From Diaporthe sp. PMI_573 (lineage: Eukaryota; Ascomycota; Sordariomycetes; Diaporthales; Diaporthaceae): a stretch of 64,000 nucleotides of DNA. Shown here piece after piece: positions 20,969 through 29,839 of the stretch (its first letter is position 1; each line of letters starts with the position of its first letter). The DNA lies in assembly GCA_021399435.1 (NCBI GenBank), contig JAJTUP010000045.1, positions 310,001 to 374,000 on the forward strand. The letters run 5' to 3'. Both the position numbers and the translations under genes were made by a program. Below the pieces are notes generated by a model that saw only the letters and a program-made list of their open reading frames with translations, was not told where the DNA came from and searched no databases.

Positions 20969-21944
20969 ATGTCAACATCCGCAAGTATGGAGGCTATTCA
21001 GATACACGCTCGCAACGCCAGCCAGACCAGGAACTTGATTTCTCCTGGCTCTCTATCCTTCCCCACTGACCACAACAAGTCGACTCCACATGGTAACGCC
21101 GGCCTCAAGGCTCCCGAAAAAGGTACGCCCGCTGGCTCTCCTCTCCTCAAGGGAAACAGCGTTGCGCCTGTCACTCCTGCCGCCACTCCTGGTGCACAGC
21201 AGGCTGGTAGCGCCTTGACCCCTACTCTTCAGTAAGCTTCTCCCTTGTCTGCGCGCATCGTCCCAATAATGCTTACACTATATTCTTCAAGGAACGTCGT
21301 GGCGACAATCAACTTGAATTGCCGTCTGGACTTGAAGACCGTTGCTCTTCACGCCCGCAACGCGGAGTACAGTGAGAGTGTTCCAAACCGACACACTCTA
21401 CATCATTACTGACGTTGAAAATGAGATCCCAAGCGATTCGCTGCCGTCATTATGCGGATTCGTGAGCCCAAGACGACTGCCTTGATTTTCGCCACCGGAA
21501 AGATGGTTGTTACTGGTGCCAAGTCTGAGGATGATTCCAAGCTTGCTGGCCGCAAGTATGCCCGGGTCATCCAGAAGCTCGGTAAGGCACTGCGTTATTG
21601 ATCACGTATATTGAGGAAGAAAACTGGCAATAACTAATACCCTTGCGACAGGCTTCGATGCAAAATTTACGGACTTCAAGATCCAGAATATTGTCGGTTC
21701 TTGTGACATCAACTTCTCCATTCGTCTCGAGGGCCTAGCTTCTCGCCACCACAACTTCAGCTCCTACGAGCCTGAGTTGTTCCCTGGTCTCATCTACCAC
21801 ATGGTCAAGCCCAAGGTCGTGCTCCTGATCTTTGTCAGCGGAAAGATTGTCATCACCGGTGCCAAGGTCCGAGGCGATATCTACCACGCCCTTGAGCTGA
21901 TATCTCCTGTCTTGCAAGATTTCCGCAAGGTCCGAATCGCCTAA
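20969..21944 (+). CDS. TATA-binding protein (TBP), divergent copy
   Basis: Four exons: 20969-21231, 21292-21371, 21426-21581, 21652-21944 (introns 60, 54 and 70 bp, all GT-AG); 263 aa. TBP binds the TATA box and nucleates Pol I/II/III pre-initiation complexes in the nucleus. The N-terminal 90 residues are the Pro/Thr-rich fungal type; the saddle core has both direct repeats ([32 protein letters not shown]). The four DNA-intercalating Phe residues (in PKRF, ALIF, ELFP, LLIF) are kept. Yet several residues normally fixed in fungi differ: [17 protein letters not shown] where VKFPIRLEGLAFSHGTF-like sequence is usual, IYHM for [12 protein letters not shown] for FEAIYPVL-like. Conserved introns argue for DNA-level duplication. 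Possibly a second TBP gene rather than the only copy. Confidence 0.92.
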
Positions 21945-22136
21945 CGCCCTATCCAGCCGCCTTTCCACCCGTAAACAACACCTGGGATCTTCTTTCAGGA
22001 TCCTTTATCCATAGGATGCTGCCAGGGTAGATTCAAGACGTATTATAACAATCTGAATACCAAAATAGTGCCACTTATAGTTTAAAATAAGTCCAAGGAG
22101 CCAGGTTTAAATTTTTCAATTTTCAATTTTTGGAAG

Positions 22137-22808
22137 ATGATAAGCCTAGTTACTAGTATCGTCATGTCGATGTTTGCTTCAGAAGACACCCGCCGGGCCG
22201 AGCTGATACGGCTATGCCGTTTCTGGAGACAGCGATATATCATTGAGGCATTCTCCACATTCGATTTGGCATCTCGAGTTCTAAACAGCGACGAAATTGC
22301 GTTAGTCGGAGACCCTGTCTTTTGGCAAGGGACATCCAAAGATGTAAATGCCACGCTCAACAGCATTCTAGGACTTAATTTCTCATTCTTCGCCGGGGTT
22401 AAACAGCAGCTATCCACAATGCTACAGGTTTGGAATATCGTCCTCAAAGAAAAAATGTCTTTTGATGCTAACGGAACGGATCCTAATATGCCTTGTGAAT
22501 TTAAAGAAGCATTACTCTTGGCGGGAAAGATTATTGCAGCTAGGGCAAACATCGCGCCTGATGGGGAGCCGTGTTCGACATCACAAACCCAGTCAGAATA
22601 TCCTATGAGGTTAGACGGGATATACGCAAGAACGCCCGACTTCTCTAATTTGACTATGTCGGAACCTTCGGCGCAAATGGACCTCGATAGTCCATCGCTA
22701 TTGAACAAACAGGAAACTATGCACGATGGTGCGGAACGCGAGGTCCTGGCACATGTTCTAGACGAAGAGAACTGGGAACAAGGCAAACGTACCGGAAGTA
22801 AGACTTGA
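22137..22808 (+). CDS. Hypothetical protein, 223 codons
   Basis: Open frame from ATG 22137. I do not recognise a family. It contains an amphipathic N-terminal part (ELIRLCRFWRQRYIIEAF) and an acidic Ser-rich C-terminus. An opposite-strand frame of 329 codons (22082-23071) overlaps it completely, so at most one is real. I prefer the plus frame for its balanced composition. A 27 bp phrase near 22706-22732 (ACAAACAGGAAACTATGCAC...) recurs at about 30286-30312 with one or two differences, suggesting that this sequence belongs to a dispersed family. Confidence 0.35.
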   Translation: MISLVTSIVMSMFASEDTRRAELIRLCRFWRQRYIIEAFSTFDLASRVLNSDEIALVGDPVFWQGTSKDVNATLNSILGLNFSFFAGVKQQLSTMLQVWNIVLKEKMSFDANGTDPNMPCEFKEALLLAGKIIAARANIAPDGEPCSTSQTQSEYPMRLDGIYARTPDFSNLTMSEPSAQMDLDSPSLLNKQETMHDGAEREVLAHVLDEENWEQGKRTGSKT

Positions 22809-23021
22809 GCGCGATAGGCCTGCAGGACGAGGGCCTTGACTTCATCGACGCGCTTCTTCTGCTCTTCGCTGATGGTCCCCGGCTTGGCGATGATGTGGGA
22901 AGGTTTGATCGCAGCTTTGGGGCTCGTGGTCAAGTACATGAAATGGGGGAAGACCGGGAGGGTTGGACGTTGATCTGCTTGCTGGCACTCATTGGTCTGT
23001 AGAACCGGGTATAGAGGCTCT

Positions 23022-24035
23022 TCATCCTTCGTTTGGTTTCCCTGTGCCCGCGACTTCGGCCCCCGTTTCAATACCCTTCGCGGACTGGTAGACGCCGCTA
23101 GACCGCGAATGTTCTGTCGCTACATCCCAGAGCTTGATAGTCTTACCACCCGACGCTGATGCAAGCCATCTGCCATCTGGAGAGAATGCGACTGAGTTGA
23201 CAAAGCTGCTATGGCCATGAAACGTTGTAATACAGTCACCTGTCGCCACATCCCAGAGCTTGACAGTCGTGTCATGTGACGCCGATGCAAGCCAGCTGCT
23301 GAATGGTGAGAATGCGTCTGAGTTGACAAAGCTGCTATGGCCATGAAACGTTGTAATACAGTCACCTGTCGCCACATCCCAGAGCATGATAGTCCCATAT
23401 GAAGCCGATGCAAGCCAGCTGCTATCTGGCGAGAATGCGACTGAGGAAACAGGGCCGCTATGACCTTCAAATGTCGAAATACTGTCGCTTGGGGTCACAT
23501 CCCAGAGCTTGATAGTTCCATCACCTGACGCCGATGCGAGCCGGCTGCCATCTGGCGAGAATGCGACTGTTGTAATGCAGTCGCCTGTCGCCATATCCCA
23601 AAGCTTAATAGTGTCATCATATGACGCTGATGCAAGCTGGCAGCCGTCTGGTGAGAATGCAATCGAGCTGACACCATCGTGATGGGGGTCATCGAATGTC
23701 ATAGTACAGTCCCCTGTCGCTACATCCCAGAACTTGATAGCCCAACCTGATCCCGATGTAAGCTGGCTGCCGTCCGGTGCGAATGCGACCGAGTTACCGC
23801 CATCGAATATCGTAGTACAGTCGCCTGTCGCTATATCCCAAAGTTTGATAGCTTCATCTGATGCTGACGCGAGCCTGCTGCTGTCTGGCGAGAATGCCCC
23901 CCTTTCAATCCACTCTCCTCTTCGAGTGCATTTATTATGGTTTACTTCGCCAAAGTTGTTACATTTTCTTTCCACGGTACTATAACTACCGCCGTGATAA
24001 TCCGTTGCTTTCGACATTCTCCGCTTAGCATTCAA
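23022..24035 (-). pseudogene. WD40 repeat block, NLR-type, without NACHT
   Basis: The minus frame encodes about seven WD40 units of 42 residues (LASASxDxTIKLWDVATGDC...HSxxVxSVAFSPDG), forming a beta-propeller. In ascomycetes such near-identical units form the ligand-sensing C-terminus of HET-E/NWD NLR proteins. Two neighbouring units share an exact 68 bp run spaced 126 bp apart (starts 23192 and 23318), the mark of concerted evolution. One unit is internally shortened (GDCITTVAFSPDG, lacking the linker with GH). The frame begins without the NACHT NTPase and effector domain: the N-terminal 40 residues (MNAKRRMSKATDYHGG...) are unrelated. It is an orphaned sensor block or a small standalone propeller; a stand-alone function cannot be excluded. 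Confidence 0.7.
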
Positions 24036-24310
24036 TTCCCTTTTTTTCTTTGGAACTTGTCTGCAAGCTGTGTTGCCAATGAAGCGTTGGAATCGGCGCT
24101 AACTCGCATGGTCCACATTTGACGGTTAGCTGATAAAATACCACGTCTATGTGATATGCACAATCGTGAGACCATTCGCGCTGGAAGAAATTGATGAAAA
24201 GACCAAATCTATATTGCAATTATCCCGACAAGCAGATGTGCTGGGCAAGGTGGGTAAGTATGTGCCGAGAAGTGCGATACCGCCGTCCCAGGACAAACTT
24301 CGCGTACCCA

Positions 24311-24412
24311 GCAGACTAACCTTGGGTTTGGACCAACGGCCTCCCGCCAAGTCTGTACAAGTTACAAGATGGTGATTTGAGGCGGGCGCTCACCACTGAG
24401 CTAAGGGACTGC
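24311..24412 (-). pseudogene. tRNA-Met(elongator)-like pseudogene with insertion
   Basis: The minus strand reads GCAGTCCCTTAGCTCAGTGG TGAGC (D arm), CCCGCCTCAA (anticodon 5' arm), a roughly 28 nt insertion, GCGGGAGGCC (3' arm plus variable loop), GTTGGTCCAAACCCAAG (T arm) and ...AGTCTGC. It matches the fungal elongator tRNA-Met layout, but the anticodon position reads CAA rather than CAT, the acceptor stem pairs poorly beyond GCAG/CTGC, and the anticodon loop carries an intron-like insert. Probably a decayed tRNA; a functional intron-bearing tRNA is less likely. Confidence 0.45.
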
Positions 24413-25273
24413 AACATACCGTAATAAAATAGTCAGCTGTCTGCTTAGGTATATATACATGGTGGTGACTAGGGGGTTTCGTAGTTGTAGTGCCCACTGC
24501 TTCCCTCTTCGACAGATCCTCGTAGGGCACTAGCAGAGGTTGGCGCCTAGGTGGACGGGATGTTGAGTCAGAAGTCTAGCAAGAAGAAAGTGTTGGAAGT
24601 TCAGTAAAGGACAGAGAAGTAACCGGTGGCCTGTTATTGAAAGCATGGGACGGAGGACTGGCTATCGAGAACCATACTTTGCATCAACAGGGACCAACTA
24701 GGGCTCTGGCCTTTGATTGCTCGCCACAATTGGTTTGCCGCATTTTCCATGGAACATTCGAGAATCGAACGGCCGAGGTAAGCTAATTCACGCAGTTATA
24801 AATTGTCTTCATAAGGTCTCTTGGCCTCTTTTATGAAATATTTACTCTCGTTATTGCATTCCTTGTGAAAATACTTATAAATCCTCTAATTTTCCTACTG
24901 GCAGCGCTTGGTGGTGATATTCCTTGCAATACAAAGCCGTCGAGCAGTTCTACAGCCACGCGCCGTCTGCCTCTGTCCCCGTTACCTCTGATGATAGCCC
25001 GAGTCCACCTAGCCCAAGCAGACACAAGAGGCAAACATTCCGCATTCACCAGGCTGAGCGCTAACTATATTCTGCGACAGTCTCCCTCTATCCTACATGA
25101 TCACAGTGATTCTGCCCCTGGCTCCTCAAAATCAAAAAGTCACAAGTAGGTCAAAATGAGCGAGGTTCTGATAAACTGGCGAGTCTGAGTAAACGTCAAT
25201 TCTAAAACAAATCCATTGCATAGGAAGTTCAACAAACCTCTTCTCATTGATTGGAAACCAATATCATAACGCA
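24413..25273. other. Intergenic region upstream of metacaspase-like gene
   Basis: No complete gene. One frame at about 24940-25063 reads VEQFYSHAPSASVPVTSDD and on, ending in a stop. Its Ser/Pro-rich composition could be a lost prodomain exon of the downstream metacaspase-like gene, but no splice pair proves it. Confidence 0.35.
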
Positions 25274-25886
25274 ATGAACCTCCCAAAAATACATTTAAAT
25301 ACCGGCCTGCTGGCTAACAATGGTGCACTGACTTCTTATGTCACTGGGCGCAGAAAGGCTCTGCTCATCGGCATCAGCTACAACGGTCAGCGTGGTGAAT
25401 TGAGAGGTTCCGCCGAAGATGTTCTAAATATGTCGAAATACCTGGTAGATTATTTGGGGTACATGCGCGAGGACGTCGTCATACTAACCGAAATACAACA
25501 GAGGCCGACAAGCCAGCCTACAAAGCAGAATATCCTGAGGGCTTTGCACTGGCTGGTCAAGGATGCCTGTCCAACTGATTGCCTGTTCTTCCACTATTCA
25601 GGTCAGTGATGAAAATAAGCGCGAGTGTACAGATTTTTAACAGTTATCGGAAGGGTATGTAGGACAGACAGGCTCCACTTACGATGAGCAAGGTATCAAC
25701 GGTTCTCTCTTTCCAACAGACTTTCGACAAGTAGGGAATATAAAAGACGACGAAATTCATAGGATCCTAATCGGATCATTGCCAACTGGAGTACGACTTA
25801 TCTCTATCATCGATTCCTACCATTCTGAAAAAGCATTGGGGGTCCCTTACACGTTCCTGGGCGCAGGATATCCAGGAGGTAGATGA
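25274..25886 (+). CDS. Metacaspase-like p20 domain, catalytic dyad lost
   Basis: Exons 25274-25601 and 25654-25886 with a 52 bp intron (GTCAGT...GGAAG, phase 1); 186 aa from the first ATG. The caspase-like p20 fold is clear: [86 protein letters not shown]. Metacaspases are Cys-dependent Arg/Lys-specific proteases. Here the catalytic His (HYSGHGGQ in the family) aligns with Tyr (HYSG-YVGQ), and the catalytic Cys of DSCHSG also aligns with Tyr (DSYHSE). The intron lies right at HYSG, as in family members. The p10 part and a long prodomain are missing. Either a decaying gene or a non-catalytic decoy; the frame itself is open. Confidence 0.75.
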
Positions 25887-25965
25887 GGAAATAATGAGCA
25901 AGCTGCAATCCGCGAGCAGGAAAAGATTGTCGTAAGGAACTCAAATATAAATAGAGGCCCCATAT

Positions 25966-27024
25966 TTGATCATCGTCTGCCAGCGTCAACAGGAGCCGGC
26001 CTCCTTTGAGCACCCAGCACCGGGTATACATCTGCCAGACGGCCCAGTCGCCAATACGCAGGATGTGCTCCAGTCTCTCTACAAACCTTTCACCAACCAG
26101 ACCTCAGCCTATCCCCCTGTCAGTTCTGTGTCCTTTGACAATCATCCAGTGCCTCTAGATTGTAGTACAGTAAAGCACAGTACCGTACCTTCGTATATCA
26201 CCAACGTCGTACGGACCGCTGGGCCCAACGTAGAATCGCTTTGCCAGTCGTGGCAAATCCCACTCGAGGTCGGCAAGGACATAGTACGTCTCGCCCTCTT
26301 CGACGTCGTCATCTACGTCGACGACAGCGGCTCCATGCTCCCAAAGGACGGCAAGCGCGTCAGGGACATGATGCGCGTTCTTAGCAGGGCTGCCGCTGCC
26401 GCTACCTTGTTCGACCCTGATGGTGTGACAGTCCGATTCATCAACAGCGACGCTCAGGGCGACAACATCCGCAACGAGGCCGACGTAAACAGGCTCATCG
26501 AGTCCGTCGACTTTAGGGGCCTTACGCCCATTGGAACCGAGCTTCGTCGTAAGATTTTGGAGCCCCTCGTGCTGTCACGCGCAAGGCAGGGCCAGATGAG
26601 GATCCCGGTTCTCATCATCGCCATCACAGACGGTGAGCCTCGGGGTGAAGACGGCCAGGCCATCTTTCGAGCCATCAAGGACGCCTCAGACGAACTGGCC
26701 CGCACTCCGCTAGGCGGCGGCGCGATCGATTACCAGTTCGCCCAGGTGGGCGATGATGAGGAGGCGCGTCGTTTCCTCAACAAGCTCGACACTCACCCCC
26801 AGATTGGAAGCCTCGTGGACGTCACCGCATCCTTCGAGATCGAGCAGGAAGAAATTAGCCGAAACAACCCTTCCATGGCGCTAACGGCCGACTTCTGGAC
26901 CCTGAAGCTTCCACTCGGAGCTATCGATTCATCCTGGGACACCGCCGATGAAACTGCTAACCAGCGCCTCGGGAGCGCGCCGCCGGCGGCATGCGGCAAC
27001 ATCTACCCGCATCAATGTTTATGA
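25966..27024 (+). CDS. vWA-domain protein
   Basis: The open frame runs from about 25966 (no ATG; the true 5' exon is not found) to the stop at 27022-27024. It carries a von Willebrand A domain: the MIDAS start DVVIYVDDSGSM (D-x-S-x-S-type metal site), FRGLTPIGTELRRKI with the MIDAS Thr, and IIAITDGEPRG with the distal Asp, followed by AIDYQFAQVGDDEEARRFL. This matches an intracellular fungal vWA family whose N-terminus is Pro/Gly-rich and whose C-terminus reads LGAIDSSxD. MIDAS metals support protein binding; the partner is unknown. It directly follows the metacaspase-like gene on the same strand (80 bp). The start must come from a spliced upstream exon or has been lost. Confidence 0.75.
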   Translation: MIIVCQRQQEPASFEHPAPGIHLPDGPVANTQDVLQSLYKPFTNQTSAYPPVSSVSFDNHPVPLDCSTVKHSTVPSYITNVVRTAGPNVESLCQSWQIPLEVGKDIVRLALFDVVIYVDDSGSMLPKDGKRVRDMMRVLSRAAAAATLFDPDGVTVRFINSDAQGDNIRNEADVNRLIESVDFRGLTPIGTELRRKILEPLVLSRARQGQMRIPVLIIAITDGEPRGEDGQAIFRAIKDASDELARTPLGGGAIDYQFAQVGDDEEARRFLNKLDTHPQIGSLVDVTASFEIEQEEISRNNPSMALTADFWTLKLPLGAIDSSWDTADETANQRLGSAPPAACGNIYPHQCL

Positions 27025-27469
27025 ATACAGGACATTGTGTAGACATTGACCAAAGGTCAGAGAGTGATTATTCTACGATCTGTGTGTCAGAGACTGCGGA
27101 TAGTGAAATATATAGTCAAGCCCAACAAAAGCCTCTTAGTTTTAACGTTGATCAATCTGCTAAGCCTGCAGAGTTTGATCCACGTCCGTCGTTCTTGCCC
27201 TTCTTAGAGAAACGGCTGCGGCGGCAGGGTGGCGTCTTTGAACTGCCACCGCCAGAGATCGAGAAAGCCCCGAGGGAAGACGGACAGGATATTCAGTACA
27301 AGCCAACTGCAACGGACAGCCCTTTAGCAGTAAGTCTTTTGAAACTTCCCATCTTATCAACTATTGCTTACAATTATAGCCGCCACCATTTCAGACCGAA
27401 ATGCGCCTATCTATTCCACCAAAAGTAGTAATACCGCCGATACGTACGATGCGACCATCAAAGACTTGA
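27015..27469 (+). CDS. Hypothetical two-exon protein
   Basis: Exon 1 27015-27329, intron 27330-27379 (GTAAGT...TTATAG, 50 bp, phase 0), exon 2 27380-27469; 134 aa. The intron has ideal borders and both exons are open across the join, giving PTATDSPLA-PPPFQTEMRL. The product is Pro-rich at its C-terminus (IPPKVVIPPIRT) with an acidic N-terminus; I recognise no domain. Its start overlaps the end of the vWA frame by about 10 nt in another frame, so it might instead be a 3' exon of that gene joined by an unseen intron. Confidence 0.45.
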
Positions 27470-27539
27470 GACCGATTTTAGTGTATCTCGCTATTGGTGC
27501 CCAGAGTCTGTGAGGAATAGGAAACCAGCAGGTGCTCGA

Positions 27540-28170
27540 TTATGTTCCAAACGCGCTGCTCTTCCTCATTTGGATCCGCATTCCTCTTGCGCTTCCTTGA
27601 CGTTGATGCGGTTTGTTGCTCTGTCTCTGGTTCCCCAGATCAGCCGCACCCAGTTCTCTGCCGTGTGCTGTTCGTCTCCCGTGTCAAGTGTTTTCCAGTA
27701 GAAGGCCGGGCCGTCTGGTACCTGTACCGAGATATTAACGATCCTGTGGCCCGAGACATTATCGGAGGCGTCAAATATGATGTTGAACCATTCCGAGCTG
27801 GTAATACGTTTGAAAACCTCGTCATAGATTTCCTGATAGAACTCGGGAAGAATTCGCGTGATGACGGCACGGCTAGGGGGCTTCCAGCCAGGCTTGATGC
27901 GAGTGAAGAAATAACGCCAACGACGGCTCTCGAAGAGGCTGAAGGGGCGACCGCCGGCGATTACAGCAGCGGCGGCATCATAGGCGAAACTGCGGCTCTC
28001 GTCCTGAGAGATATGCTGAATTCCGACCTCCGTTATCTTCTTTTGTACAGCTTCAGAATATGAGGGAAGATAGCCGGCGTTATCTCGAGCTTGGCGCTCT
28101 TGTCGCTGCGTAGCTTGCCATTTGTCACACGCAGCGAGGTGCTCTTTCGGCCTCCCAACAGAGGTGGCTG
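27540..28170 (-). pseudogene. DUF659/BED-type hAT transposase remnant
   Basis: The minus frame from about 28170 to 27540 is open over 200 codons: HCQKDFAATSVGRPKEHLAA (end of a BED finger), FSLFESRRWRYFFTRIKPGW, RILPEFYQEIYDEVF, WFNIIFDASDNVSGHRIVN and PAFYWKTLDTGDEQHTAENW. This is the DUF659 domain of a hAT subfamily (F-D-x-S-D-N catalytic segment). Both the N-terminus and the C-terminal dimerisation domain are missing. The lack of stops shows truncation without much point decay. Confidence 0.8.
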
Positions 28171-28466
28171 CAAAGTCCTTCTGGCAGTGACGCTGTCACG
28201 AACGCAAGGATGCGAGAGGGTTCGGATTTGAGCGAAGAGATGGCCCCTCTTTCGGCTTATCGATAATCCGGCTTTCCAACATGATTGGGCTGTCTCCAAC
28301 AACGGAGCTTATGATTTCGAACATAAAGCCCCGCTTCTGCTGCGTCATTTGCTTCCTCTTGGCCATTTGCATACCCGTACGGAGCAGATACAACACGCAC
28401 ATTCTTTCCGACACATCCCCAGCTTCCCAGAGTTTGCAAACGAGCGACCCACGAGGCGTCGACAAC

Positions 28467-29839
28467 ATGAGTGATGGCGAAAAGACCCAGCCTTCCGGGT
28501 CATCGTCCGCGGTGGAAACCGACTCGGAACGGCCCGTCGATGAACTTGAGACACAATTCAAGACCTTAAACGACGATGCTGCCCGCGAGCTATCCGCTGA
28601 GAAGGCCCGTATCATTGCCAAGTTTCAACAAGCCAAATCCGCGAATCGACATATCGACGGCCTGAGCCCCGACATGCTCATGGAAGTCACTCGCTCAATG
28701 CGCCAACCCTCCCCATCCGTTAGGGGCATCAATGTCGGACAATTCACCGGCATGATTCCTAAGGCTCCACAAGCCAAAACCGCAGCACAGCGCGCCCTTT
28801 GGGGGATGGTTATGGGGGCTGCGTTTGAGTTGGCGTGCGGCCTGAACGAAGTGTTGGCTGCTCCGCCGGAGCAGCGTCTCGCTGCATGGACGATGCTGGC
28901 TGCGAGGGTGTGCAAGGCAGCGGTTGCGGCTGGTGCGACTTCGTATCTTGCACAAAAACTTCAGAGATTTCTTGTTGTACATGTGAAGAGGATTCTTGCC
29001 CTGTTCGCCAGTCCGGAGTCTGCAGAGAAGTTAGCGTTCAAGCTTGTAAGTATATTCCAAACCCCGGTGTCATTACAGGAACTGTGTTAACCAATGTGCC
29101 GTCAAGGTTGGCAACTCGTTGGAAGCATCCGCTCTAGGCGGTGCTCTCGTCGCTAGCGCATTCCTCGCAATCACAAGCCTCTGGCACACATCCAAGAGTG
29201 TATGGGCTAAGTACAACGGGGACTTGGAGACAAGCAACATCGAATGGCAACGCTCAATCGAAGCACTGAGTGTGGATAATCTTGTTCGCACGTTCGTCAC
29301 GACTATTTCTGGTGTCGTGATTGCCACCGGGGTTGCGCCCCTCGCCGGCACGGGAGCAATGGGGTTTCTCGTGCCTTGTGCTGTTTACTTGCTGGCACAA
29401 TGGCTGATCGAGGAGGCAATCACTAGGAAGAATCACTACGGCGGCTGGAGTCTCTGGTTTAGCTCTTGGATCATGGAGTATCGTGGCCCTAAAGTTTGGA
29501 AGGGTGGAAACTTTGAGGCTTTCGAGAATCAAGTCACCGAAGAGCTCATGTGCTCCATCGGGCACACAATTGTGTATGAATCCCTTCCCTCAACTAGGCT
29601 ATATAACTGACGAATTTCTTTGCAGGGTCGATCCCGTTCGCTCCATTCGCACTGGCCAGATCTACGAACGAGCACTGATCTACCAATGGATTGATAAGGA
29701 GGGTACCGACCCATGGACACGAGACCGCTGCACGCGGCTCAGTTTCGTCGACTCTGATCTCGCAAAGGCGCGCGCGGAAAGAATTGCGTCGTTCCTGGGG
29801 GCATCGGCTGTTCCGGCACCGAGCGAAGATTCGCTTTGA
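28467..29839 (+). CDS. Membrane-helix protein with C-terminal U-box-like domain
   Basis: Three exons: 28467-29045, 29107-29573, 29626-29839 (introns GTAAGT...GTCAAG and GTATGA...TTGCAG with branch CTGAC), all open, 419 aa. The N-terminal third is a charged helix (DELETQFKTLNDDAARELSA, residues ~25-70). Residues ~110-180 form Ala-rich helices (AALWG-type), and hydrophobic stretches follow (GGALVASAFLAIT ~203-217; TTISGVVIATGVAPLAG and FLVPCAVYLLAQWLI, ~250-295). The C-terminus reads VTEELMCSIGHTIVVDPVRS, then TGQIYERALIYQWI and TDPWTRDRC, resembling a U-box (E2-binding, ubiquitin ligase) with the usual DPV, YER, W and TDP residues. The function of the whole is unknown; a membrane-tethered ubiquitin ligase is an inference. 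In-frame ATG 28281 is an alternative start. Confidence 0.7.

Noticed and set aside
22082..23071. 329-codon minus-strand ORF opposite 22137-22808
   Set aside because: Ser/Lys/Arg-rich with no family; overlaps the plus frame and the WD40 3' end. I cannot exclude that its first ~90 codons are real, but support is too weak.
27542..28063. 173-codon plus-strand ORF
   Set aside because: It is the complement of the DUF659 hAT transposase frame, which is clearly the coding strand.
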